From: JABMRP01 sp964444795
GTDB lineage: Bacteria; Planctomycetota; Planctomycetia; Pirellulales; Thermoguttaceae
Length of the DNA stretch: 64,000 bases
NCBI GenBank assembly: GCA_964444795.1
Contig: CAYUIQ010000009.1
Location: forward strand, 1-64,000
Direction: 5' to 3'
The notes beneath the pieces are model-generated. The model saw nothing but the letters and a program-made list of their open reading frames with translations. It was not told the origin of the DNA and searched no databases. The position numbers were made by a program, and so were the translations under genes. This document shows, in pieces, positions 34,401 to 42,900 of this stretch. How positions within the stretch are numbered: position 1 is the stretch's first letter; each line of letters opens with the position of its first letter.

Positions 34401-37400
34401 GATCACCTCCGGCTTGAGATAAACGCCATTGGTCGGCCGCACGAACAGCAGCACCGTGCCGTTCTTCTTGTTCGTGTTGACTTGCAGCTTGACCGACTCG
34501 CCGGGCGCGTATTCTCGCTTGTCGGGAATCAGCTCGACGTGGTTGTAGCGGAAGTTGGCGCCGGTGAAGGCGGTTCCGCGAATGGTGAAGATGTAGGCGC
34601 CTTCGATCTCGTGCTCTTTCGAGTCGGTCACCTGGTAGGAGAGCCGGAATTGACCCGCTCGGGCCGCTTTGAGCAGCCGATGCGACACGCCCTCGGCGTT
34701 GGTCGCCAGCGGCCATCGGCCGACGCGCTTTTCGACGGGCTCGCCGTCTTCGTACGTAATCTGATACAGGCTCACGACGCCGGCCCCCTCGACCGGTTTG
34801 CCGTCGAGCGTTCGGGCGGAGAATTGGGCGCGGATCACGTCGCCGGCGCGGTAATAGCCCCGATCGAGCCAGGCGGTCACCTTAAACGGCTTGCGCGCCA
34901 CCAGCACGTTACCCGACCCGACGATCGTACGCCGCGATTGGTCGACCACCTCGGCGGTGATCGAGTACTTGTGGTCCAGGTCGGGATGGATCGCCTTGGC
35001 CACGGCCGTGTCGATCTCGACTTTCACCGTGCCGTCTTCGCCGATTTCGACCTCCTGCTCGGCGACGATCTCCGGGGGGGTGTGACGTTGCGGCCACCAG
35101 AAGGGAATCGGGCGAGAGCAACCCCAGTGTTTCCAGCCCGGGTACCAAGTGTAGTCGTAAGCAAACCACCAGTAGCCCGGCCCGTAGAACCAATCCCACG
35201 GACCCCACGGATACCAGCGCTCGGTATGGTTGGTTCGGGTCACCTTGTACTTCACCTTGGCGTGGGTGACCGGTGAGCCGAAGTAATACTTCGCGTTGAT
35301 CGTGGCCGTGATCTTCTCGCCCAACATGACCGGCTCGGTCGGTGCGTCGACGGTTACCTCGAACTCCGGCTTCTTGTATTCCTCGACGCGGAAACTCCCG
35401 CCGCCGATGTGCCGGTTGCCGTCCTTCAGTTGCAGACGATACACGCCCAGCATGGCGTCGGCGGCCAGTTCGATGTTGTCCTCCAGGCCGCCCCAGTCGT
35501 CGGCCTTGAGGGTCTTTTTCAGCACCTCGTCGCCCTTGGGATTGCGAATCTCGACGGTGAACGACTTGCCGGCGAAGTCCGACGTGTCCTCGCGATCGTA
35601 CTTGGCGTGGCGCACCCAGAACTTGTAGTTCACCTTCTGCTCGGGCCGGTAGACCGGGCGATCGGTGATGACGTAGACCTTCGTGGCGTTGTACTCGGCG
35701 TCGTGGCGCTGCTGATACCAAACGCCGGTAAACCCGAGATAGGCGAAGCGGCCGGTGTCGGTCGTGGCCGTGATCAGCCACTGATATTCGCGGGGCTGTT
35801 CGTTGGGGCCGAGGATCACCTGGCCGTCGGCGTCGGTGAATTCGGCGAAGTTTTTCGTCAGCACCTCGACGCGGCGGGGTTTGTTGCGCTCGTTGTGATA
35901 GAGGAACCGCCAACCGAAGAACTCAAGGTTGGCCTTGGCCAGCGGCGCGCCGCTGATCGCGTCGGCCACGTAGTAATACGCCTGATTGGGCAGGTGCTTC
36001 TTCACGATCGCCGTGTCGCTGAGCCAGACGACGATATTGCTCGTATTGCCGCCGGCCATCTTACCGACCAGCAGATAGGCGCCTGCCTTCTTCAGCCGAG
36101 TTTCGACGGTAACGCGACGATCGAAATGGTTGTCGCGCGGCTCCAGGTCGAGCTTCCAGGAATCCACTTTCTCGCCCAGATACTTACTCTGGTTGGCCTG
36201 CACCAGAAGGTATCCGATGTTGCCGATGTTGAGCCGCTGGTGATCGACCTGCTTGGGTTGTCCTTTCAGATAGGTCTTGACGTCGGCCAGCAACTTTTGC
36301 ACGTTGATCTCGTGGGCCGTGAACTCGACCGCCTTGCCGTTGCGGAAGCGATACTCGACGGTCGCTCCCTTACCGGCCGGCTGGGTCATGATCGGCTCGA
36401 ACTGGCCCCAGTTGTCGACGATCTGCGACAACCGGTCCTTGGCGTGCTGCGAATCGGTGACCGCCAGGCGGGCTTTCCAGTGGCCGGCCGCCTTGGGGTA
36501 CTGGCGACGATTCTCGAATACCGAGGCCAGGCGCTCCATGGCCGAGGTCTTGGAGCCGACCGACGAACTCTTCGCCACTTGCTGCCAGACGCGGATGAAG
36601 TTGAACTCGTCGGGCAATTCGATCCGCTTCACTCCCGTGGCCAGTCGGGCGATCGTTTCGTTTTCCTCCAGCGTATGCAGGGCATAGGTGCCACTCTCGT
36701 CTTCTTGCGTATCGTCTTGCTCCATGCGGCCGAAGCGCCAGCCGAACTGGGCCATTGTCTGTACGCCGAACTGCTGACACATGAACTCGGCAAACTGCAT
36801 GCGGATATCGTCGGCCCGGTTAGCGTCGAACTCCATCGCCTGTTCCAGACACCAGCGCCATCGCTGGCCGTCGGTCTCGGCCGCTTGCCAACTCTTGGGC
36901 GTGTAATGGAAGACCGGCTTGCCTTCTTCGTCGACCGGAGCTCCCCGCGCGCCGCCCCGACCGCGATAGTGACCGTAACCCGGTTCGTAGTCGGGCAGCA
37001 CACTCAAATCGCTCAGATATTGCAGCCGCCAGGCTTCGTGGTAGCCGCGGTTGTTCAACATCATCTGGCTCAGAGCCAATAGAAAATTGGCCACGTCGCC
37101 GTGGTTGTCGTCCTCGCGAGCCAAGGGGATGGCCTGCTGCATGAGTTGCAGCGCGCGGACCCGGTCGCGGGCCATGGCGTTGGAAGCCTGGCCGCCGCCC
37201 CGATGTTGTCCCCGCCAGAACTCGCCGGAGACGATGAACCCGTGGTGCTGCACCTGCATGTAGTTTTGGGCCGCTTTCTGGAGCAGCCGCCAGTTGTTCT
37301 TATGGACCTCAATGACCGCCTCGCGAAACGCGTCGATCTCGTTCACTCGATTCAGCCGCTGGAGGCAGTTGGTGGCGTTCTGCAAGTCGCCTCCCACCTG

Positions 37401-37586
37401 GAGCGGATCGTCGGCCGGGTCGAGCGCCAACTTGCGGAAGCCGTCATAGGCGTCCTTGAAGTTGCCGTCGTTCATCGTCTTGGTCAATTGCTGGCGAGTC
37501 GCCTGGTTTGCCGGATCGGCGGCGAGTGCCGGGCTAGCCAGAATGGCCAGCATGAGCAGCGGTAACAGGTAGCGGGCGGTTTTCAT
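31416..37586 (-). CDS. Bacterial alpha-2-macroglobulin family protein
   Basis: At 2056 residues it is larger than E. coli-type bacterial macroglobulins (about 1,530-1,650). Sec signal peptide without lipobox (LLMLAILASPALA), so probably free in the periplasm or surface. Residues about 25-450 form a helical extension; MG domains follow (ITDRPVYRPEQKVNYKFWVR, PDKREYAPGESVKLQV). The thioester motif YGCTEQT is intact (Cys near 1518), then the alpha-helical TED and a receptor-binding-like domain. Two odd inserts: a Trp/Tyr-rich segment near 785-835 and an Ala/Met/Gly-rich segment near 1226-1296. The family traps proteases via thioester and bait region. AGGAG precedes the ATG. No pbpC-like partner is adjacent. 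Confidence 0.93.
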   Translation of the reverse strand: MKTARYLLPLLMLAILASPALAADPANQATRQQLTKTMNDGNFKDAYDGFRKLALDPADDPLQVGGDLQNATNCLQRLNRVNEIDAFREAVIEVHKNNWRLLQKAAQNYMQVQHHGFIVSGEFWRGQHRGGGQASNAMARDRVRALQLMQQAIPLAREDDNHGDVANFLLALSQMMLNNRGYHEAWRLQYLSDLSVLPDYEPGYGHYRGRGGARGAPVDEEGKPVFHYTPKSWQAAETDGQRWRWCLEQAMEFDANRADDIRMQFAEFMCQQFGVQTMAQFGWRFGRMEQDDTQEDESGTYALHTLEENETIARLATGVKRIELPDEFNFIRVWQQVAKSSSVGSKTSAMERLASVFENRRQYPKAAGHWKARLAVTDSQHAKDRLSQIVDNWGQFEPIMTQPAGKGATVEYRFRNGKAVEFTAHEINVQKLLADVKTYLKGQPKQVDHQRLNIGNIGYLLVQANQSKYLGEKVDSWKLDLEPRDNHFDRRVTVETRLKKAGAYLLVGKMAGGNTSNIVVWLSDTAIVKKHLPNQAYYYVADAISGAPLAKANLEFFGWRFLYHNERNKPRRVEVLTKNFAEFTDADGQVILGPNEQPREYQWLITATTDTGRFAYLGFTGVWYQQRHDAEYNATKVYVITDRPVYRPEQKVNYKFWVRHAKYDREDTSDFAGKSFTVEIRNPKGDEVLKKTLKADDWGGLEDNIELAADAMLGVYRLQLKDGNRHIGGGSFRVEEYKKPEFEVTVDAPTEPVMLGEKITATINAKYYFGSPVTHAKVKYKVTRTNHTERWYPWGPWDWFYGPGYWWFAYDYTWYPGWKHWGCSRPIPFWWPQRHTPPEIVAEQEVEIGEDGTVKVEIDTAVAKAIHPDLDHKYSITAEVVDQSRRTIVGSGNVLVARKPFKVTAWLDRGYYRAGDVIRAQFSARTLDGKPVEGAGVVSLYQITYEDGEPVEKRVGRWPLATNAEGVSHRLLKAARAGQFRLSYQVTDSKEHEIEGAYIFTIRGTAFTGANFRYNHVELIPDKREYAPGESVKLQVNTNKKNGTVLLFVRPTNGVYLKPEVIRLDGKSTVFEIPVTKKDMPNFFVEAVTVADGRMHAETKEIVVPPEKRVLQVAIEPSSDAYKPGEKAKVKVRLTDFFGEPFVGSTVMAIYDKSVEYISGGSNVGDIKEFFWKWRRHHNPRTESSLTRYFNNVIKRGTKGMGFLGVFGATVADDLDAIGGDKNGVVALGRGGGGQAGFGGMPQSARMMKSSAPMAPGMAMAESAEGAPMADMAAAAAPAPNGGGAAGGAAMVEPTVRSKFADTALWAGALTTDSKGIAEVELEMPENLTTWRIKVWGMGHGTKVGEGQTDVVTRKDLIIRLQAPRFFVQKDEVVLSANVHNYLDSEKNVRVALELEGDTLEALGEPIQTAKIEPNGEARIDWRVKVTDEGEAVVRMKALTDEESDAMEMTFTCYIHGMLKMDSFSGALRPDETAGKFTVTVPSERRPKQSRLEVRYSPTLAGAMVDALPYLVDYPYGCTEQTLNRFLPTVVTQKILLDMKLDLEDIQKKRTNLNAQEIGEDTERAKQWKRYKRNPVFDQDEVRKMVKEGVKRLTDMQLSDGGWGWFSGWGEHSTPHTTAYVVHGLQTAQANDVALVPGMLAKGVAWLKRYQDKQVQLLKNAEKDPKVKPWKSHADNLDAFVYMVLADADVANADMMEYLYRDRTKLAVYGMAMYGIALEKQQQKEKLAMIMRNIGQYVVEDDENQSAWLNLPGGYWWHWYGSEYEAHAYYLKLLCRTDPKGELAPRLVKYLLNNRKHATYWNSTRDTSLCVEAMADFIRASGEDKPEMTVTVFVDGQQKKAVEITPQNLFSFDNKLVMVGKEMTDGEHVIELKKQGTGPLYYNGYMTNFTLEDFITKAGLEVKVERKYYRLNKVDKTIKAAGSRGQVVDQKVEKYEREELANDAELTSGDLVEIELTIESKNDYEYLVFEDMKPAGFEPVDLRSGYNGNALRAYMEFRDNRVVFFVNRLARGKHSVSYRMRAEIPGRFSALPTRGWAMYAPELKANSDEIKLKVKD

Positions 37587-37622
37587 CGGTTGGTCTCCTG
37601 GTTTTGTTGTTGCGCTGTTTCG

Positions 37623-38309
37623 TTATTTCGCTACGACCGAGATCTCTATCGCATCGCGCGGCGCCCAGGGCAGCTTGATGTCGAACCACTCGGTACGGCT
37701 GGTGTATTTCGTTTGAACGTGCTTGAGGTAATCGCCCAGGCCGCCGGCGCCGATGCCGACGTTGTCGGCCACGATCGTCGCGCCTTTGGAGAGTTCGTCC
37801 TCGAGGCCCGTCAGGCAGGGCAGGTAGTTCGAGTATCCGCAATCGATAAAGACAAAATCGACCGGCCCTTTGATTTCGTGGACCACTTTGGTCGCGTCGC
37901 CCACCTTGACCGTGACGACGTCGGCCAGCCCGGCCTCGCGAAAAGTGGCCTCGGCCTCGCGGGCTCGCTGGGGGCTGATCTCGATGGTGATGAGCTTGCC
38001 GCGGCCGGCGGTTTGCAGCTCGCGGGCGATCCACAGACCCGAGTAGCCCAACGCCGTGCCGCACTCGACCACCACCTTCGGCTTCGACTGGCGGACCAAC
38101 TCGGCCAGCCGCTCGGCCTTGACCCGGCCGATCATGTAGACGGTACGCTCCAGACAGGCCTTCTCCACGCGATCGATCACCCGTTGCACTCTGTCCTGGT
38201 TCTTGGCGTTGTTCTGGGGGGGCGGCGATGCGGGTTCTGCCGAACAGGCCATACCGGCGGCAGTGAGCCATGCGATACAACCCATGAAGGCTGCTTTCGT
38301 GCGAATCAT
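37623..38309 (-). CDS. Exported class I SAM-dependent O-methyltransferase-like protein
   Basis: A 228-residue protein. After a signal-like N-terminus (KAAFMGCIAWLTAAGMACSA, either Sec type I or a weak lipobox at Cys22) comes an O-methyltransferase domain: VVVECGTALGYSGLWIA is the SAM-binding glycine loop, LITIEISPQRAREAEATFREAG the acidic beta2 end, and VDFVFIDCGYSNYLPCL the metal/catalytic region. The family methylates catechols and similar acceptors with SAM. Export is surprising because SAM is cytoplasmic. It lies 36 bp upstream of the macroglobulin gene and is probably co-transcribed with it. Confidence 0.82.
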   Translation of the reverse strand: MIRTKAAFMGCIAWLTAAGMACSAEPASPPPQNNAKNQDRVQRVIDRVEKACLERTVYMIGRVKAERLAELVRQSKPKVVVECGTALGYSGLWIARELQTAGRGKLITIEISPQRAREAEATFREAGLADVVTVKVGDATKVVHEIKGPVDFVFIDCGYSNYLPCLTGLEDELSKGATIVADNVGIGAGGLGDYLKHVQTKYTSRTEWFDIKLPWAPRDAIEISVVAK

Positions 38310-38514
38310 CGTTGCTCCTTGAAGTGCGGAGGTCGGGTGGCTCCGGATGGTGCATCATGGCACGGCAGGGCAGCGTCATGGCGCACTGCGACCCCGGAAT
38401 TCTATGACGTTTGCCGTCCTCTGGAAGTTCCGTCCCACAGAATACCCGGCGAGAAGCGTTTGTACGACCCCCCCCGAAATAAGGCATCGGGGATTTGGCG
38501 ATGGACCGATTTAT

Positions 38515-38576
38515 GGTAACCCGACGCGTAAGCGAGGGAGCCCGCCGGTTGTCCCTCGCTCACGTTTCGGGTTTCC
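38515..38576. repeat. Imperfect 25-bp palindrome, AGCGAGGGA family
   Basis: Arms 38515-38539 and 38552-38576 match at 21 of 25 positions (core AGCGAGGGA / TCCCTCGCT, outer AACCCGA / TCGGGTT) around a 12-base loop. It lies in the 420-bp divergent gap between the methyltransferase and J-domain genes; the gap shows no other feature. Confidence 0.7.
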
Positions 38577-38729
38577 AAATCGTGAATCGTCCGCAATAGT
38601 CCGTCCCGATCGGAGGGAATACAGGGGAATACCTTGCGACGAGCCCCACAACTGGAGTAATAATAGAGTGTGGCTCGTCGATTTGCCCGCCCATGATACC
38701 CCTTGCCTCCCAACCAGCCGAGTTGCCCA

Positions 38730-40769
38730 GTGGCCCATTCCTTTGATCCCTACTATCAATGGCTCGATTTCGAGCCCGGTCAGGCGCCGGCCGACTACTA
38801 CCAACTGCTGGGGATTGACCCCCAGGAGAACGATCCGGCAGTGATTTCCCTGGCCGCCGACCGTCTGACGGCCAAGATCCGCGGAAATCGGCCGGGTGAG
38901 TATCTCCGCCAGTGGCAAGACCTCCTGGACCAACTCAAGGCGGCGAAAAGATGCCTTCTGGACGCCCAAGCCCGGGCCGCGTACGACGCCTCGGCGCGGA
39001 CGCAACCGCAAGGAGACTCGACGCCCTCGCGCGGAGGTCCACCCCCGTCGTTGTTCGGTGAAATGGAGCAACCCGAGCCGACCGGCTACCCGCGGACGCC
39101 GCTGGGGCAACCGGCTCCACAGGAAACGGCGGCGGCTTATCTGCAACAACCGCAATCGGGTTATCCACAGGAGACGGCGGCTTTTTCCCAGCAGACACCG
39201 TCACCACAACCGCCGGTGTCCAACGTGCCGATCCCCATGGGTGGGCCGGTGCCTGAAGAAGGTGTGTCCCTGCCGCGTGGCACGGCGGTCGTTGGTCCAG
39301 CAGCCCAGCCGATCAACGCCACGCCGTCCGAATCGGCCGCCGGCTCCGGAAAGTGGCCAGTCGAGGCGCAAAAACTGGTCAGAGTTCTGGTCGTGTTGCT
39401 GGTCTTGATGGGAGGCGCGCTGGCTTACTTCCTCACGCGCCAGGACGAACAGCCGGTTGCCCAACAAGGGGACGAGACACCGGCCGCCGAACCGGCGCCC
39501 GACGCTCCGTCGGTCGCTCCGGCCCCTCCGGAGACGCCGAGGCCGGCGCCCACACCTGACCCGGACGAGCAGCCGGATCCCGTTGAACGACCTGTTCCTG
39601 AGGAGCAACCGGGACCCGTCCAGCGACCCGTTCCCGCAGAGCAACCGGCCCCCGTTGAACAACCCGGCCCTGTTCCACAGCCGGGCCCTGTCGAGCAACC
39701 GTCGCGGCCGGCGGGCGATCCGCGAAAACGGGCCGCGCTGAAGCGGGCGCTGGCCGACGCGCGGCAGACGATGAAGGATCGTGACCTCATCGCCGCGAAA
39801 ACCTTTCTGGATCGAGCGGCCGCTATCGCGCAATCGCCCGAGGACGAGGCGGAGCTGGCCCAAGTCGAAACGTACCACGCCAATCTGTCCGAGTTCTGGC
39901 GGATGATTCACAAAGCAATGGGTAGCTTCAACGGCGGCGAGGTGATAACCCTTCGGGGCCGGCCAATCGCCATCGTCGAATCGGCGCCGGGGAAACTCAT
40001 CTTCCGCGACCGCGGTCAGAACTACACCTATCAGCCCCACCGACTCACTGGTGATTGGATCGAATTGCTCGTCAACCGGTCCTTTGCCAAAGACCCGACG
40101 TCCATGGTCCTCTACGGCACGTTTCTGGCGTTGGATGGCGACGGTGACCCGCAGCGGGCAGGCCAGCTCTGGCGTCAGGCCGGTCGCGAAGGGGCCGAAA
40201 TCGGCGTGCTCATAGGCCAGCCGGAGGAGGGATCCGGCGCGGCTCCTTCCTCATCCTCGCCGCCTGCCGATGCCGCGGAGTTGAAACGAGCGGAGCAGAT
40301 TCTCCGGCAGAGCCATTCGACGGCCTTTGACCAGGCCACTTCCGTCGCCGGAAAGGTCCGTCTGGCCGACAAGATGCTCGCCGTGGCCGCCGAGTCGGCC
40401 ACCGATCCGAATCAGCGCTTCGTGGCACTGACGACCGCTCGCGATACGGCGATCTCCGCCGGCGAACCGGAATTGGTGTTTCTTGCGATCGAACGGCTCG
40501 ACGCGTCGTATTCGATCGACGCCCAGGCCATGCGTCTGGCGGCGTTGGAATCGATGGGCCGGAACGTGCATGGGACGCGAACGTCGAATGAGTTGGCCGA
40601 GCGGAGCCTGGCGATGGCTTCCCAATTGGTCGAGGCGAAGCAACTCGACCGTGCCGCACGACTAGCGCTAACGGCCCTGGCCGCCGCGCGCAAGTCGGGA
40701 AACCTCCTCCTCATGCGCAAAGCAACCCTGGCCGTCGACGAAATCAAGTCCGCCCGAGAGAAGCGGTAA
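38730..40769 (+). CDS. Single-pass membrane protein with degenerate J domain
   Basis: A 679-residue protein. Residues about 22-86 resemble a DnaJ domain (YYQLLGIDPQEND ... RCLLDAQARAAYD) but lack the HPD motif needed to stimulate Hsp70. Next: a Gln/Pro-rich region, one transmembrane helix (about 216-236), a Pro/Glu-Gln repeat (EQPGPVQRPVP type, 271-330), a domain beginning EFWRMIH near 388, and a helical C-terminal domain. The last two domains are shared with the protein at 46613-48490. GTG 38730 was chosen because homologous proteins of this type start close to the SFDPYYQWL phrase; a TTG at 38703 is possible. The Shine-Dalgarno is weak. Role unknown. Confidence 0.78.
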   Translation: MAHSFDPYYQWLDFEPGQAPADYYQLLGIDPQENDPAVISLAADRLTAKIRGNRPGEYLRQWQDLLDQLKAAKRCLLDAQARAAYDASARTQPQGDSTPSRGGPPPSLFGEMEQPEPTGYPRTPLGQPAPQETAAAYLQQPQSGYPQETAAFSQQTPSPQPPVSNVPIPMGGPVPEEGVSLPRGTAVVGPAAQPINATPSESAAGSGKWPVEAQKLVRVLVVLLVLMGGALAYFLTRQDEQPVAQQGDETPAAEPAPDAPSVAPAPPETPRPAPTPDPDEQPDPVERPVPEEQPGPVQRPVPAEQPAPVEQPGPVPQPGPVEQPSRPAGDPRKRAALKRALADARQTMKDRDLIAAKTFLDRAAAIAQSPEDEAELAQVETYHANLSEFWRMIHKAMGSFNGGEVITLRGRPIAIVESAPGKLIFRDRGQNYTYQPHRLTGDWIELLVNRSFAKDPTSMVLYGTFLALDGDGDPQRAGQLWRQAGREGAEIGVLIGQPEEGSGAAPSSSSPPADAAELKRAEQILRQSHSTAFDQATSVAGKVRLADKMLAVAAESATDPNQRFVALTTARDTAISAGEPELVFLAIERLDASYSIDAQAMRLAALESMGRNVHGTRTSNELAERSLAMASQLVEAKQLDRAARLALTALAAARKSGNLLLMRKATLAVDEIKSAREKR

Positions 40770-40792
40770 GTGTGCGGGATAATGACCATTCG

Positions 40793-41641
40793 CTAATCGC
40801 TAATCGCCCGCACCGGCGGAAGCCGATCAAGCAGTTCGACGTAACGCTCCATGCGATGGGCGTCGCGATATCGTTGGGCCAGCGAGCCGAACACGGCGGC
40901 GACGCGATCGAGTCTTCCCCGGGCCATGGCCATCCGGTGGACGACGTGGGCCGCGGCGCGGCCGGCCAGAAAACCGCTCCATCGGGGCCGGCCGTCGTGC
41001 AACCGCCCGTGGGCGTCGAAGTACTTCAACTGGCCCACGTGCCGGTAAGCGAACTGCCGAAAGGGGAAACTCGTGGCCACGTCGTTTTGGTTGACGAAGC
41101 GACAGGTTCGCAAGCCGAAGTCGGCGTCGAAGGCACGGGCGAAGGCCTTGTCGCCCACGGCCGGCGAGCCGAACGTGCAGAGCCCGGCGACCGGCCGCCC
41201 AACGACCCGCAGCCTCGCGACGGCCAGCGTGGCCAGGGCGGCTCCCAGACTGTGGCCGGTGAACCAGAGCGGTCGCCCGTGATCCCCCGCGGCGTCGATC
41301 GCGGCCAGCAGTTCGTCCCAGACCCCGTCCAGGGCTCGGGCGAATCCCGAGTGGACCATGCCGGCCGGTCCGGCTTGCAGCGAGACGTTGAAATCGGTCA
41401 GCCAATCACCGATCCGGCTGAACTTCATGCCCCGAAAAGAGACCAGCGTCCAATCGCCGCCGGAGCCGACGAACCCCCGGGCCGAGTCCTTGCCGAAGCA
41501 GGCCAGCGGGCCGTGCCCCCACTCGATAGCCATACGACGCGCTTCGTCGCGATCCCGATAAGCCGCCAGCGCAGCCCGGCCGAGCACCAGCGCATTGGCC
41601 TGTCGATAGCCGACGGCTTGGGCATCGAACGGAAGCAACAC
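40793..41641 (-). CDS. Class 3 lipase family protein
   Basis: A 282-residue alpha/beta hydrolase. The nucleophile elbow is FTGHSLGAALATLA (GHSLG), with LVSFRGM, VHSGFA and a later TFGSPAVGD typical of lipase_3 (PF01764); an Asp and a His (NDVATSFPF, YRHVG) are candidates for the rest of the triad. No signal peptide is visible. GTG 41641 was preferred because GAAGGAG lies 11 bases upstream and the alternative ATG at 41782 would overlap the ROK gene by 110 bases. It follows the ROK gene by 31 bp, so the two form an operon. Substrate unknown. Confidence 0.85.
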   Translation of the reverse strand: MLLPFDAQAVGYRQANALVLGRAALAAYRDRDEARRMAIEWGHGPLACFGKDSARGFVGSGGDWTLVSFRGMKFSRIGDWLTDFNVSLQAGPAGMVHSGFARALDGVWDELLAAIDAAGDHGRPLWFTGHSLGAALATLAVARLRVVGRPVAGLCTFGSPAVGDKAFARAFDADFGLRTCRFVNQNDVATSFPFRQFAYRHVGQLKYFDAHGRLHDGRPRWSGFLAGRAAAHVVHRMAMARGRLDRVAAVFGSLAQRYRDAHRMERYVELLDRLPPVRAISD

Positions 41642-41672
41642 GGCGGCGGGGTCTCCTTCTCGGTTTGCTTCT

Positions 41673-42707
41673 CTACCGGCTGGCAAGATGCTCGACTCGG
41701 GCGATCCCGGCGGCGCCGATATACCCGGCGTCTTCACCCAGGGTAGCGAAATCCAGCACGATGCGCTCGGCCAGCAGGGCAAACGCGCGGCGATCGATTT
41801 CCTCTTTGATCCGTTCCAGGAAGCGGCGTCCCAGGGCCGAGTCCCGGCCGCCGAACGTCATCGCTCCGGCCAGCAGGACTCCGTTGGGATCGATCGTGTG
41901 CATCAGCGATACGATTCCGACACCCAAGTATTTGGCCGTATCCATGACGATTTCCAGCGAGAGCTCGTCGCCCGATTCGGCCTGTTCGGCCACGAGCTTC
42001 GGCGTCAACTTGGCACCGCCTGCAAGATGGGCGGAAAGAGAACTCTCGCGGCCGGCGTCCAGCGCTTCGCGGGTGCGTTTGACCACGGCGGTGGCACTGG
42101 CGTAGGCCTCGAGGTGGCCCGGCTGACCGCAGCCACACATCCGCGCGTCTTCCGAACAGTCGATAATGGTATGGCCACATTCGGCCCCGTGGCTGTTTTC
42201 GCCGTCGATCGACAGATCGCCGATGATAATGCCGCAGCCGATGCCGGTGCCCAAGGTGAGCAGTACCATGCTGTGGAGTTCTCGCCCCGCGCCGACCCAG
42301 TACTCGCCGTAAGCCGCCGCCCCCGCGTCGTTGGCAAATGCCACGGGCAGCCCACAATGATGACTCACACGGTCGCGAATGGGGAAGTGGTCCCAGCCTT
42401 TGAGATTCACGGGGCTGATCAACATCCCGGCCGGAATGTCCATGGTACCGGGGGATCCGAGCCCCACCCTGGCGACATCGGCCGGTTCGAGCCCGGCTTG
42501 GGCAATGGCATCCTTGACGGCCTGACCCATCCGTTGCGACGCATCTTCAGGCCCATTAGCAGCTTGCGTCTTGACCGAGAGCCACGACATGGGTCGTCCG
42601 CGATCGTCCACCACACCGACTTTGATATTGGTCCCCCCCAGATCGATCCCCATGAAGTAGGGGGCCTGGGAGTCTTCCCGAGCGACGAACGTACGCGTTT
42701 TTTCCAT
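41673..42707 (-). CDS. ROK family sugar kinase (glucokinase-like)
   Basis: A 344-residue protein. GIDLGGTNIKVGVV is the ATP phosphate-binding motif, and FANDAGAAAYGEYWVGAG with TLGTGIGCGIIIGD is the sugar-binding and second phosphate region; the zinc/ROK signature is HTIIDC...CGCGQPGHLEAYAS, with His in place of the third cysteine. It likely phosphorylates glucose or a related hexose using ATP; N-acetylmannosamine or mannose are alternatives. There is no DNA-binding domain, so it is a kinase rather than a repressor. The ATG at 42707 has GAGGG 6 bases upstream. Upstream gene of the lipase operon. Confidence 0.92.
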   Translation of the reverse strand: MEKTRTFVAREDSQAPYFMGIDLGGTNIKVGVVDDRGRPMSWLSVKTQAANGPEDASQRMGQAVKDAIAQAGLEPADVARVGLGSPGTMDIPAGMLISPVNLKGWDHFPIRDRVSHHCGLPVAFANDAGAAAYGEYWVGAGRELHSMVLLTLGTGIGCGIIIGDLSIDGENSHGAECGHTIIDCSEDARMCGCGQPGHLEAYASATAVVKRTREALDAGRESSLSAHLAGGAKLTPKLVAEQAESGDELSLEIVMDTAKYLGVGIVSLMHTIDPNGVLLAGAMTFGGRDSALGRRFLERIKEEIDRRAFALLAERIVLDFATLGEDAGYIGAAGIARVEHLASR

Positions 42708-42900
42708 GGAAATCCCTCGCAATACCGGCTACTGGACATCCCGAACCTGCCAGTATAAGCCATCGCCAAGCGGTGAGCAAAGGGCGGGGCGATTGGGCCG
42801 GGGGTGATTCGACAGGGGGGGCGGTTTGGAGTAGGCTATTGGGAGCGAATCCCACACTGCCGCGGGGGGCCGGCCACTTTCTGTTTCAGGGGACAGAGCC

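Noticed and set aside
39540..39720. Short direct repeats resembling a repeat array
   Set aside because: They encode a Pro/Glu/Gln-rich protein repeat in frame inside the J-domain protein; spacing and sequence do not fit a CRISPR array.
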